DNA of 64,000 nt from Bacteroidaceae bacterium (GCA_017445925.1 JAFSRW010000021.1:1-64000); one strand, 5' to 3'. Shown: positions 34,489-44,190, counted from the first letter of the stretch. The notes: a model not told the origin generated them from the sequence alone. Translations and numbers: made by a program.

Positions 34489-37400
34489 CTAAAGATGCAC
34501 AGACTGCATTTGAGACAGGAGTGCGTTTGCTTGCTCTACTGAATTAACGTCGGAAATAAGAAGTTTAAACTGGTTCTTGGAGTTGTCAACACGACAGATG
34601 TGGGCATTGGTTGTTGCAAAAGCAATGACCTTATGGAAAGCCTCACTATCATAGAAAGCGCTGTCGGGATTGGAAATGAACTGCATACGCATACGACCCG
34701 TTTTCAGGGTGATACGCTCACAACCAAAGTAACGACCCAGACGGCGTAGTTTAACCACCCCTATCAATTCTTCTCCTTCATGTGGCACAGGACCAAAACG
34801 GTCTATCATACGCTGACGGAACTGATCTACGTCTTCATCACGCTCCAAACCATCCAACTCACGATACAGGAGCATTCGCTCGCTGCTGGTAGGCACATAC
34901 TCTTCGCTGAACGACATAGGAAGATCGCTCTCTATGATGCATTCCTCCACAAAGTCCGTTCCGCTTGTGATATTGCCGGCCTTTACCTCCTCTTTATACA
35001 GGTCTTGGAACTCATCGTTACGCAGTTCCTTGACTGCCTGCGAGAGAATCTTCTGGTATGCCTCGTAACCTAAATCTGCGATGAAACCGCTCTGTTCAGC
35101 TCCTAAGAGGTTTCCTGCACCTCGAATATCCAGGTCTTGCATAGCTATATGAATGCCGCTGCCAAGGTCGGAGAAGTTTTCTATCGCCTGCAAGCGTCGG
35201 CGAGCATCGATGTTCAAGGAACTCATGGGAGGTGAAAGCAAATAGCAGAAGGCTTTCTTGTTGCTGCGCCCCACCCTGCCACGCATCTGATGAAGGTCGC
35301 TCAGTCCAAAGTTCTGTGCGCTATTAATAATGATGGTATTGGCATTAGGGATATCCAGCCCGCTTTCAATAATAGTGGTGGAGAGTAGCACATCATAATC
35401 ATAGTTGGCAAAGCCCATCATAATGTTCTCGAGTGTCTCTGGAGGCATCTGCCCATGTGCTATAGCCACTCGGGCATCAGGCACATGCTTGTGGATGAGT
35501 GCCTCCAAATCAGGCAAGTTGCTGATGCGATTATTCACAAAGAAAACCTGACCATTACGGCTCATCTCGAAGTTGATAGCCTCGGCTATAACCTCAGAAC
35601 TGAATACGCTGAGTTGCGTCTGAATAGGATATCGGTTGGGAGGTGGCGTTTGAATGACGCTAAGGTCGCGAGCCCCCATCAGACTGAACTGCAAGGTACG
35701 CGGAATGGGCGTTGCTGTAAGCGTTAGGGTATCTACGTTCACCTTCATCTGGCGCAGTTTCTCCTTGGTGCTGACGCCAAATTTCTGTTCTTCATCTATA
35801 ATCAGCAAGCCTAAATCCTTAAACTGCACACTCTTGCTGATGAGTTTGTGTGTACCGATTACAATGTTTACGGTTCCGTTCTTCAGACCTTCAAGGATTT
35901 CTTTGGTTTTGGCTGACGAACGGGCTCGACTCAGATATTCCACTTTAACAGGGAAGTCTTTCAGGCGAGCCGTAAAGGTACGGTAATGCTGATAGGCCAA
36001 CACGGTTGTGGGTACCAAAAGAGCCACCTGCTTATTATCAACACAGGCTTTGAAGGCGGCACGTATTGCAACCTCGGTCTTTCCAAAACCCACATCGCCA
36101 CATACCAGACGGTCCATAGGGCGGGCTCGTTCCATATCGGACTTTACATCCTGGGTAGCCTTCAACTGATCGGGCGTGTCCTCATAAAGGAAACTGGCTT
36201 CCAACTCATGCTGCATAAAGCTGTCAGGTGAATAAGAGAAACCTTTCTCCTCACGCCGACGACTATATAGCTTAATCAGGTCGCGGGCAATATCCTTAAT
36301 CTTGGTCTTGGTACGCTCTTTCATGCGTTCCCAGGCACCAGTTCCCAGAGTGCTGATACGAGGCGGTTCGCCCTCTTTGCCTTTATATTTAGAGACTTTG
36401 TGCAGGGCGTGAATGGAGACAAAGACCACATCGTCATGATTATAAATAATCTTGATAACCTCCTGCATCTTATCGCCATTGGGTATGCGAACCAATCCGC
36501 CAAACTTTCCTACACCATGATCCAAGTGCACCACATAGTCGCCAATCTCAAACTGCTGCAACTCCTTCAGCGTAAGGGCTACCTTACCGTTACGTGTTTG
36601 CTGACTGCGTAAATTGTACTTATGGAAGCGGTCGAATATCTGATGGTCGGTGAAAAGGCATATTTTCAGGTCATCATCTACAAATCCTGCATGAATGGTA
36701 TGGTCAACAGGCGTAAAGGTAATACCCGTCTGCTGGTCTTGAAAAATACTCTCCAAGCGAGCCGCCTGTTTCTGGCTATCTGCAAGGATATAAAGCTGAT
36801 ATCCATCCTCAAGATATTTGCTGAAACTCTGGAATACCAGATTAAAGTTCTTGTGGAAGACTGGTTGCTGATGGGTGTGGAAAGTAAAATTCACCCCTCC
36901 TTGGGAGGGGACGGGGGAGGCTTTTAATTCTATTCTTCTAAAGTTGAGCAACTCTTTGCAGAAAAGTTGCGGTTCCACCAGCATTTTTTCCTTTTCAAGG
37001 GGTTTTTCTTTTTCTTCCGAGGAAGCATTTTCTTCCGAATCCACCGTAACAGCCTGACGGCAGAAGCCTTCTTCCCATGCTATCTGTACAGATTCGGCAA
37101 CAAACGTGGGGTCGTGCATTACCAGAAGGGTCTCCTTGGGCAGGAAAGAGAGAAAACTCTCGTTCTGTTCCTCCTCAGAACACAGTTCTGGAACTATGCT
37201 AATCTGCTGCAACTTGGTCTTACTGAGCTGTGTCTGGACCTCAAATGTGCGAATACTATCCACTTCATCGCCAAAAAAGTCTATTCGATAGGGATATTCG
37301 CAGGAATAAGAATATACATCCAATATACTTCCTCTGACCGCAAACTGGCCTGGCTCATACACATAATCTACTCGTTTAAAGCCAAAGGAAATAAGTGTTT

Positions 37401-37914
37401 CCTGCACAAACACAATATCAACCTGCTCACCTACTTGTAACGGTAAAGTCTGTTCTGATAGCTTCTTGCGCGTCACTACGGATTGCGCTAAAGCCTGAGG
37501 GTGAGTGACTATGTAAAGTTGAAAAGCCCCCTCCGTCTCCCCCTTTAGGGGAGTGACTTTTGAAGATTTATTGTTTATGGCGCTTAGGACTTCGGTACGT
37601 AGGATCTCGTTGCCGGCATCACGTTGTCCGTATTTAATGGCGCGCTTAAAACTGCTGGGGAAAAAAAGCACCTTTTCATCGCCCAAAACCTGCGTAAGGT
37701 CGTGATAGAAATAGCCTGCCTGCTCCTCATCGTCCAAAATAAACACACAGACCGATGAAATGGTGTTTATAAGTGATGAGAATACCAAGGGGGCGGCACT
37801 CTCATGAAGACCGTCTATCTGTATTACACCCACATCAGTCCTTTGCAAGGCTGCACGCAGCTTGCCAACTGAAGGATGATGTGAGAAAATTGTCTGAAGC
37901 TCTTGTATCTTCAT
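34489..37914 (-). CDS. mfd: Transcription-repair coupling factor Mfd
   Basis: 1141 residues. The N-terminal UvrB-homology region comes first, then the RNA polymerase-interacting domain (EIGDYVVHLDHGVGKFGGL, about 460-480). The RecG-like translocase has Walker A GDVGFGKTE and Walker B DEEQ, then the TRG region and a C-terminal D7 domain. It removes stalled RNA polymerase and recruits UvrA. Two short segments, residues about 119-130 (T-P-L-K-G-E-T-E-G) and about 330-341 (K-A-S-P-V-P-S-Q-G-G), are encoded by palindromic repeats like those between genes, and both lie in variable loops of the N-terminal region. An E/K-rich segment near 290-310 is low complexity. It ends a tight operon and overlaps the upstream gene by four bases. 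Confidence 0.95.
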   Translation of the reverse strand: MKIQELQTIFSHHPSVGKLRAALQRTDVGVIQIDGLHESAAPLVFSSLINTISSVCVFILDDEEQAGYFYHDLTQVLGDEKVLFFPSSFKRAIKYGQRDAGNEILRTEVLSAINNKSSKVTPLKGETEGAFQLYIVTHPQALAQSVVTRKKLSEQTLPLQVGEQVDIVFVQETLISFGFKRVDYVYEPGQFAVRGSILDVYSYSCEYPYRIDFFGDEVDSIRTFEVQTQLSKTKLQQISIVPELCSEEEQNESFLSFLPKETLLVMHDPTFVAESVQIAWEEGFCRQAVTVDSEENASSEEKEKPLEKEKMLVEPQLFCKELLNFRRIELKASPVPSQGGVNFTFHTHQQPVFHKNFNLVFQSFSKYLEDGYQLYILADSQKQAARLESIFQDQQTGITFTPVDHTIHAGFVDDDLKICLFTDHQIFDRFHKYNLRSQQTRNGKVALTLKELQQFEIGDYVVHLDHGVGKFGGLVRIPNGDKMQEVIKIIYNHDDVVFVSIHALHKVSKYKGKEGEPPRISTLGTGAWERMKERTKTKIKDIARDLIKLYSRRREEKGFSYSPDSFMQHELEASFLYEDTPDQLKATQDVKSDMERARPMDRLVCGDVGFGKTEVAIRAAFKACVDNKQVALLVPTTVLAYQHYRTFTARLKDFPVKVEYLSRARSSAKTKEILEGLKNGTVNIVIGTHKLISKSVQFKDLGLLIIDEEQKFGVSTKEKLRQMKVNVDTLTLTATPIPRTLQFSLMGARDLSVIQTPPPNRYPIQTQLSVFSSEVIAEAINFEMSRNGQVFFVNNRISNLPDLEALIHKHVPDARVAIAHGQMPPETLENIMMGFANYDYDVLLSTTIIESGLDIPNANTIIINSAQNFGLSDLHQMRGRVGRSNKKAFCYLLSPPMSSLNIDARRRLQAIENFSDLGSGIHIAMQDLDIRGAGNLLGAEQSGFIADLGYEAYQKILSQAVKELRNDEFQDLYKEEVKAGNITSGTDFVEECIIESDLPMSFSEEYVPTSSERMLLYRELDGLERDEDVDQFRQRMIDRFGPVPHEGEELIGVVKLRRLGRYFGCERITLKTGRMRMQFISNPDSAFYDSEAFHKVIAFATTNAHICRVDNSKNQFKLLISDVNSVEQANALLSQMQSVHL

Positions 37915-40181
37915 TCCCTCTCCTTCTTCACATTATTGTAAAAAGCTTCGGCCTCGGCTATGGTTTCCATCTTGCCGACATCCATCAATTGCAATCCTGA
38001 CTGAACATAACCGTAAATGGGATGCTGGTTACAAATGCTCAGATAGAAATCGATAATGCTAAACTTATCTGGCCATTTAGAGAAATGGGCAAACAACGAT
38101 GGATTCATTACATGAATACCAGCAAAAGCAAATCTGCGATACTTCTTTGCATCCAGATTGGGGTATGGGCTCTTTACCTCACCCGTCTGGATATTGGTCC
38201 AGCCAACCAGTCGCATATCATCATCGAAGAGCAGATACCTACTGGTCTGTCGTTCAGATACCAACAATGCTGCCGATTTTCCATGAGCAAAGAGTTGGAG
38301 GGCACGTAAGTCGGCATTACTGAGAATATCCACATTATGAATAAGGAAGCCCTCTGTAGCATCCTTCAACAAGTGAGCCGCATGTTTAATGCCTCCACCT
38401 GTTTCCAAAAGTGCCGCACGTTCATCGCTAAACCATACATTCATACCCATAGGATGCTGGTTCACCCACTCCTCAATCATATCAGCAAAATGATGGACGT
38501 TGATAACAACATCACGAATGCCAGAATCCTTCAGTTTCTCCAATGTATGCTCCAAGAGCGGTTTTCCTGCCACAGGAACAAGCGCTTTGGGCATGGTATC
38601 TGTGAGCGGTTTCAGTCGGGTACCTAAGCCTGCAGCAAAAACCATAGCTCTGAAAGCGGGGAAAATAGTTGAGATACCCTGCTCACGATGGCAAACGTGC
38701 ACCTCAATACCGTATTTATAATGAATATGCTCTGCCAAATGCTGAGCGCTGTACACACTACGGTGCTGACCACCCGTACAACCAAATGAGAACATCAGAC
38801 TGGTGAAACCACGCTGCAAGTAGCGTTGCACATGGGCATCTGCCAACTTATATATACTGTCCAGGAAGGTAAGAATCTCGCCATCATCCTCAAGGAAACG
38901 GATTACGGGTTCATCAAGACCTGTAAGTTGTTTGTAAGGTTCATAACGCCCAGGGTTATGAGTGCTTCTGCAATCAAACACATATCCTCCGCCATTGCCG
39001 CTGGTATCTTCTGGAATTCCTTTCTTGAAGGAGAAACTGAAAACACGTACCACCAGAGGACCTTTGCCATCATACCTACTGAACGTAGCCGGACCATCTT
39101 CTGGGCGTGATACATAGGGATTATTCTCCGTTATCTTGTATCCATCGGCACGCTGTAGAGGCTTCTCGGGTTCTGGAGCAAACTGGGGAAGTTCTATCAG
39201 GCGGGTGAGCACTTCACGCAAATATGGGTAAGGGCATCCACCATCCTGCAATAAATCGCGCAGATTCTGGATGGCTGCCGGAATACTTTCAAGGAAGTGG
39301 TTCTTTCGTTCGAAATATCCACGGAAGCCGTATGCACCTAACACTTGCAGCAAACGGAACAGCACGCATAGCTTTAGGTTTTGGCGGAACTGTTTCTCGT
39401 TAACCTCAATATACTGCTTGAGGTTGTTGATATAGGTCTTAATAAGTTCCTCGCGTAGAGATTTGCTGTAACGGGCAGATGCCTGCCAAAGGAAACTGGC
39501 CACATCGTACTGTACAGGACCACGACGACCACCCTGGAAATCTATAAAATAGGGATTGCCATCCTTATCCAACATCACATTACGAGCCTGAAAATCTCTG
39601 TACATGAAGGCTTCGCCTGGAATTGCCACAATATCCTGCGCAACTAAGCGGAAAGCCGCCTCTAACTTCAGTTCATGAAAATCAATACCTGTAGCCTTTA
39701 GGAAACAGTACTTGAAATAATTAAGGTCGAAGAGCACATTGGTCTCATCCAATGCCTCCTGCGGATAGCATTTCTTGAAGTTCAGGCCTCTAGCTCCCTT
39801 AATCTGAAACCTTGGCAGAAGCGAGATGGTACGATGCAGCAACTGTTTCTCTGACTGTGTATACCTGCCTCCTGCATCACGTCCACCCTTTAAGGCATCA
39901 AAGAGGGAACGGTCGCCCAGATCCACTTGCAGGTAACGCAGTCCGTCAAGGCTCTGAGCCACCACTGCCGGAACGGGCAGCTTACGCTCTGTAAAATGCT
40001 GAGCCAAATAGCAGAAGGTGTTGTTCTCATCCTGGCTGGTGCCCACAACGCCTATCAGCGTGCTGCCGTCAGAGCCGTGCAGACGGTAATATTTTCGATT
40101 ACTGCCGGCACCTGGGAGCTCATCACATGCTACCACTTCCAGTCCCGTATGTTCTGTATATAGTATCTTCAGTTTTTCCAT
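37911..40181 (-). CDS. Three-domain fusion: APH/AmgK-like kinase, RapZ C-domain, MurU-like nucleotidyltransferase
   Basis: 756 residues, cytoplasmic. Domain 1 (about 1-330) is an aminoglycoside phosphotransferase fold with catalytic D196 (YRDFQARN) and metal-binding D214 (FIDFQGG). Domain 2 (about 376-500) matches the RapZ C-terminal domain, with TGLDEPVIRFL, FGCTGGQHRSV and FDCRSTHNPGR. Domain 3 (about 512-756) is a sugar-1-phosphate nucleotidyltransferase with AAGLGTRLKPLTDTMPKAL. AmgK and MurU are the kinase and uridylyltransferase that recycle MurNAc to UDP-MurNAc, and RapZ-C binds glucosamine-6-phosphate in E. coli. A cell-wall amino-sugar salvage role is therefore likely, but inferred. 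RapZ's own N-terminal P-loop kinase is absent. The gene overlaps its neighbours by one and four bases. A plain sugar-phosphate kinase plus transferase for another sugar is possible. Confidence 0.78.
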   Translation of the reverse strand: MEKLKILYTEHTGLEVVACDELPGAGSNRKYYRLHGSDGSTLIGVVGTSQDENNTFCYLAQHFTERKLPVPAVVAQSLDGLRYLQVDLGDRSLFDALKGGRDAGGRYTQSEKQLLHRTISLLPRFQIKGARGLNFKKCYPQEALDETNVLFDLNYFKYCFLKATGIDFHELKLEAAFRLVAQDIVAIPGEAFMYRDFQARNVMLDKDGNPYFIDFQGGRRGPVQYDVASFLWQASARYSKSLREELIKTYINNLKQYIEVNEKQFRQNLKLCVLFRLLQVLGAYGFRGYFERKNHFLESIPAAIQNLRDLLQDGGCPYPYLREVLTRLIELPQFAPEPEKPLQRADGYKITENNPYVSRPEDGPATFSRYDGKGPLVVRVFSFSFKKGIPEDTSGNGGGYVFDCRSTHNPGRYEPYKQLTGLDEPVIRFLEDDGEILTFLDSIYKLADAHVQRYLQRGFTSLMFSFGCTGGQHRSVYSAQHLAEHIHYKYGIEVHVCHREQGISTIFPAFRAMVFAAGLGTRLKPLTDTMPKALVPVAGKPLLEHTLEKLKDSGIRDVVINVHHFADMIEEWVNQHPMGMNVWFSDERAALLETGGGIKHAAHLLKDATEGFLIHNVDILSNADLRALQLFAHGKSAALLVSERQTSRYLLFDDDMRLVGWTNIQTGEVKSPYPNLDAKKYRRFAFAGIHVMNPSLFAHFSKWPDKFSIIDFYLSICNQHPIYGYVQSGLQLMDVGKMETIAEAEAFYNNVKKERE

Positions 40182-41386
40182 TACTCTTTCCTGTTCCAGA
40201 TTTTCATTACTCTGTTGCGTACAGCAACAATATTAATCATACTTACCACGATGAAAAGGCCGATTCCCAGACATATTGAAGGCCACATGCTACCATCCTG
40301 CATCTGGGGGAACATTACCCAAAGCATATTCATGTAGTACTTGCGTACAATATATAATATAGTAAGCGAGAGTATAAGCACAACACCATTCATGCCTACC
40401 GTAAGCATCTGATAAGGCAGAGAAACACGCACTGGACTATAACCAATAAGCAGCAGGTTGCGCAACTTTTCCGTGTTCTTCTGAACCAGCAGATAGATAC
40501 TAAGCATGAGAATGTAGAACGACAGAATACTGATGAGCATACCTATGCACATAACCAGTATGGTAACCAGCTTCAGGAAATAAGTTGCCTTGCCTGCATC
40601 CAGCTTATCATCCTCCAGTTCCAGGTTATGGTCGTTGATGTACTTTACAATAGCATCGTCGGTAGGATTCTTCACTTCCACAATCAGTCGGTTAGGTGTC
40701 AGGTCGGCCTCTGGAGCAAACTTGGCATTACTCCATTGTATGAAGGATTCTGGAACCAGAATGGTATTCAGACGGGTACTGAAACCTATCACCTTACCCT
40801 TCAAGCGTTGCTCCTGACCGTTTCCACGGAGTACCACCAGCATATCTATCATCCCCACAATACCTTCTGAAATCTTGGGCAACGACTGACTTTGTGCAAA
40901 CCCGAAGTTATATATAGCCAGATAAGTACGAGGCAGAATAATGGGTATGGTTCCTTCCTCAGGCGAGAACGTCCAGTTGCTGAGGTCGGTATCCACATAC
41001 TTGTCAGGCACACTCTCAAAAAACATATCTGTACCAAACCTGGCTACACCGTTCACTCCCATGCTGCATACCACCTTGTATTGGCTGGCAGTAAAAGCAC
41101 CCACACTCTTACAGAAAGACTGGCTGCTGATATCAGATACTTCTTTTTCGCTGAATCCGCAACTTTCTCCTGCCCCAAGCACACTCATGCCTGAGATTCG
41201 TTTGCTCACAATAAGGTATTCGGGCTTCAGGAAACCATCGTCCTGACTGAAGAGAGGCTTCACATCCGTATAGAACTGTAAGCCCAGCAGCACTATGAAC
41301 ATACCAAAGAGGTTGGCGAAGAAGAAGCCTGCCAACTGCGCTATGCTGATGTGCTGACGCAGTAATTTCCATACCAGCGACATCAT
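40181..41386 (-). CDS. ABC transporter permease, FtsX/MacB-like
   Basis: 401 residues. A first membrane helix is at about 17-40, a large extracytoplasmic domain at about 45-270, and three further helices lie near 283-310, 330-350 and 370-392. This layout is that of FtsX/MacB-like permeases, which mostly move or extract lipids, lipoproteins or peptides, or transmit force across the membrane. It pairs with the ATPase gene, which overlaps its start by four bases, and is followed by the kinase/RapZ-C fusion with a one-base overlap (TAATG). No substrate can be named. Confidence 0.82.
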   Translation of the reverse strand: MMSLVWKLLRQHISIAQLAGFFFANLFGMFIVLLGLQFYTDVKPLFSQDDGFLKPEYLIVSKRISGMSVLGAGESCGFSEKEVSDISSQSFCKSVGAFTASQYKVVCSMGVNGVARFGTDMFFESVPDKYVDTDLSNWTFSPEEGTIPIILPRTYLAIYNFGFAQSQSLPKISEGIVGMIDMLVVLRGNGQEQRLKGKVIGFSTRLNTILVPESFIQWSNAKFAPEADLTPNRLIVEVKNPTDDAIVKYINDHNLELEDDKLDAGKATYFLKLVTILVMCIGMLISILSFYILMLSIYLLVQKNTEKLRNLLLIGYSPVRVSLPYQMLTVGMNGVVLILSLTILYIVRKYYMNMLWVMFPQMQDGSMWPSICLGIGLFIVVSMINIVAVRNRVMKIWNRKE

Positions 41387-42024
41387 AAGCGGAACGTTTT
41401 TGTGTATGGCATTTCCATGTGCTTGCCAATACTGGTTACTATTACTCCTGCGCCCTGACGCTGTACCTCCTCCATCATAATGCTTGCCATAATGGCGCTG
41501 TTATCGTCGTCCAAGTGGCTGATAGGTTCATCTACCATCAGGAAATCAAAGGGCTGTACCAGAGCGCGTATCATTGCCACACGCTGCTGCTGACCAAAAC
41601 TCATACGGCCTACTTTAGCGTCCATTTTATCGGCAATGCCCAGACGTTCAAACCACTCTTCTATCTCCTTTCGGTTCTTATGGTTGGTAAGTCCGTTCTT
41701 AATCTCAATGTTCTCCATTGCAGTTAGTTCAGGAAAGAGACGCAACTCCTGAAATAGGAGGCTCAGCGTGTTCTTACGGATGGAAGTCCAGTCCGAAACG
41801 CCATACTTGCGGATATCTTTGCCGTCGAAACTGATGTTACCCAAATAATCTTTTCTGTATCCTATAATATAGCTGCAGAGCGAGCTTTTACCTGTGCCCG
41901 AACTGGCTTCTACAAGGTACGTTTCTCCTTTCTGGAAGACAACGTCCTGCAGCCAAATCTCACTCTGCACATCCCTACCTTCAAATACGCAGGGCAAAGT
42001 GTTATGTAATTCTATCCTATTCAT
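41383..42024 (-). CDS. ABC transporter ATP-binding protein
   Basis: 213 residues. The Walker A motif is SSGTGKSS (about 39-46), the signature is MSFGQQQRVAMIRAL (about 137-151), and Walker B with the catalytic Glu is FLMVDEPISHLD (about 155-166). The length fits the LolD/MacB/FtsE-like class that pairs with FtsX-type permeases. It starts one base after the stop of the upstream DUF4836-like gene and overlaps the permease gene by four bases, so a two-component exporter or effector complex is likely. Confidence 0.9.
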   Translation of the reverse strand: MNRIELHNTLPCVFEGRDVQSEIWLQDVVFQKGETYLVEASSGTGKSSLCSYIIGYRKDYLGNISFDGKDIRKYGVSDWTSIRKNTLSLLFQELRLFPELTAMENIEIKNGLTNHKNRKEIEEWFERLGIADKMDAKVGRMSFGQQQRVAMIRALVQPFDFLMVDEPISHLDDDNSAIMASIMMEEVQRQGAGVIVTSIGKHMEMPYTKTFRL

Positions 42025-43455
42025 TTACTTCAAAAACTGTTTTATGAAGTCTGAAATATCTTCCTTGGTGGTAAGCTCAATATCGTAGTGCAAGTAATCC
42101 GTAGCACTGACGGTAAATCTGTCCATTTTATCGAAAAAAACGTTGAGCATCTGGCTGTCTTTGCCCATCATGTTTTGTATCTCAGGAAGACGAGACAGTT
42201 TGTTCATACTGATAGAGGCATAGATTATTTTTCCTTCTATCTCAGACTTGTTATTTGACACGAAGTTATCTGAAGTATTACTTCCCTCGTTACTCGTAAC
42301 ATTCTGATTAGAAGAGAAATAAGCTATATTATCTTTTACACCAAAGTAGGTAGTGCTACCCGCGCCTTGTAGCATATAGTTGTTTTTGTCTATCGACTTA
42401 AAACTAAAGCTCTTACCCAGGAATCCTGTGTTCCATTCGTTGGCATTCTTAAGGAAATCCTGATTGGTAACCTGCGCTTTCAACGTATAATTAGCTTGCT
42501 GCGAGGTAATGTCGCTTAACTCAAAACACACATCACCGTCAACCGCTTTTAACATCATATCGGCATCCACACAAAGATTAACACCCACCAGAAACAGTCT
42601 GAGCACGCTGTTCTTTCTCATCCCCTCCAAAAGACTGGCGCCCTTGGCATTGAATCCAACCCAGAGCAGAGGATCGCTGGCAGAAGACCGTAGCTGACTG
42701 GCCTGAATTGGCTGGAGAATACCATCAGCCTTAGACACCAAGTCCTTTATTTCCTCCTCGTCAGACTCAACGGATGCCGACAGATGGAGCGATTTTTCCT
42801 TGATACTCAGTTCGGCATTCAGGAACACCTTATCCATATCAAACGGATTGTTCAGATATTGCAGAACCTGATGCATATATGAGCCAGGAACAACACTCAT
42901 CTTAGAACTCAAGCAGAGAGCACCATCCTGCTTAAGAACAGAAGAGAGCATGGGGTTCTTGGAAGAGCTTTGACTCATCCACTCCACCATCCTGGGGCGC
43001 ATATTATGGCTCTCAGTTTGCGAGATGGGGCCCAGCAGCAATGCCTTCTCATCATCGTAACAGACAATCATTTCCTTGTTATACGCCCACTTGAATCCAC
43101 GCTGCGACTCTACGGAAATGCCTTCCTTCTTGATTGCCTCTTCGAAATCATCGGCATCCGACAAGGCCATTACACCACATAGATAGCTTTCGTTGGAGAG
43201 GAAACCATATATGGGCGAGAGGAGATCAATACCTAAATCCTCTTTCTTATTCTTATCCGATTGCAGGAAACCCAAAATATCGCTGCTGTCGATTCCTATC
43301 TGTTTAACAAGTTGCTTGGAGTCCAGCACCATCACCGCCTTGGCATCTTCTGGGATTACATTCTTGCAGACATCTTTTTTACCAAAAAGGAAATAATAAC
43401 CGCCTATTGCCACAACAGCAACAATGGCCAAAATTATGAATATATACTTCTTCAT
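42025..43455 (-). CDS. Membrane-anchored extracytoplasmic protein, DUF4836-like
   Basis: 476 residues. A short basic start precedes one long hydrophobic helix (about 4-25), and the rest is soluble and extracytoplasmic. It shares features of DUF4836 proteins: the IPEDAKAVMVLDSKQL segment after the anchor, and repeated beta-rich parts with long variable loops. I do not know its function. It follows rsmE by three bases and is immediately upstream of the ABC ATPase, so it may be the external partner of the ABC transporter. The helix shows no lipobox Cys. The Asn/Ser-rich segment near 380-405 may be a repeat-derived loop. Confidence 0.7.
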   Translation of the reverse strand: MKKYIFIILAIVAVVAIGGYYFLFGKKDVCKNVIPEDAKAVMVLDSKQLVKQIGIDSSDILGFLQSDKNKKEDLGIDLLSPIYGFLSNESYLCGVMALSDADDFEEAIKKEGISVESQRGFKWAYNKEMIVCYDDEKALLLGPISQTESHNMRPRMVEWMSQSSSKNPMLSSVLKQDGALCLSSKMSVVPGSYMHQVLQYLNNPFDMDKVFLNAELSIKEKSLHLSASVESDEEEIKDLVSKADGILQPIQASQLRSSASDPLLWVGFNAKGASLLEGMRKNSVLRLFLVGVNLCVDADMMLKAVDGDVCFELSDITSQQANYTLKAQVTNQDFLKNANEWNTGFLGKSFSFKSIDKNNYMLQGAGSTTYFGVKDNIAYFSSNQNVTSNEGSNTSDNFVSNNKSEIEGKIIYASISMNKLSRLPEIQNMMGKDSQMLNVFFDKMDRFTVSATDYLHYDIELTTKEDISDFIKQFLK

Positions 43456-43458
43456 ATA

Positions 43459-44190
43459 TTACTTTTGATTCTTTAATTGCATCATGTGTACAGCCACCAG
43501 TGCAGCTGTTTCTGTTCTGAGTCGGCTTGTCCCTAACGACACGCTCCTATAACCGTTCTTCAGCGCCAACCTAACCTCATCTACGCTAAAATCGCCCTCT
43601 GGTCCAATCAAGACGGTCGTCTCCACACCCCGCCTTAGCACATCCATCAAGAATGGTTTGGCCCCGTCTTCCTCAATATCCTCCTCGTTATAACAGTGGC
43701 AGATGAATTTGTCTCCCTTGCGTTCAGCCTTCACAAAGCGTTCAAAAGGGGTCATCTCATTCAGGATGGGCTTCCAAGCCTTATGGCTCTGCTTAACAGC
43801 CGAGATGAGGATTTTATCTATACGCTCACATTTTATTACGCGCCTCTCGCTGAACCTGCAATCCAGGAAGGAAAGTTCATCCATACCTATCTCAGTAGCC
43901 TTCTCAGCAAACCATTCTGTACGGTCGTTCAGTTTGGTGGGTGCCATAGCCAAATGGATATGTCCTTCCCAGGCACGCTCCTGAGGCATCGTCTCCAGTA
44001 TCTTATAAAGGCAGCGATGCCCTGTAGCAACCGTTATCTCAGCACGATAGAAACTTCCGTTGCCATCCATCAGCAAAAGCTCATCACCAACGGTTAGCCT
44101 AAGCACACGAGTAGCGTGCTTAGCTTCATCCTCCGGCAGTTCAGAACCTTCTGCTGCGTCAGGAACATAGAAAAATCGCGTCTCCTTCAT
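43459..44190 (-). CDS. rsmE: 16S rRNA m3U1498 methyltransferase RsmE
   Basis: 243 residues. The N-terminal PUA-like part includes HATRVLRLTVGDEL near 26-39. The C-terminal SPOUT knot fold has the SAM-binding LIGPEGDFSVDEV (about 193-205) and SLGTSRLRTETAAL near 217-230. It methylates U1498 at the decoding region of 16S rRNA. It is the first gene of the minus-strand operon that runs to mfd. Its upstream gap contains only repeats, and no clear promoter was found there. Confidence 0.94.
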   Translation of the reverse strand: MKETRFFYVPDAAEGSELPEDEAKHATRVLRLTVGDELLLMDGNGSFYRAEITVATGHRCLYKILETMPQERAWEGHIHLAMAPTKLNDRTEWFAEKATEIGMDELSFLDCRFSERRVIKCERIDKILISAVKQSHKAWKPILNEMTPFERFVKAERKGDKFICHCYNEEDIEEDGAKPFLMDVLRRGVETTVLIGPEGDFSVDEVRLALKNGYRSVSLGTSRLRTETAALVAVHMMQLKNQK

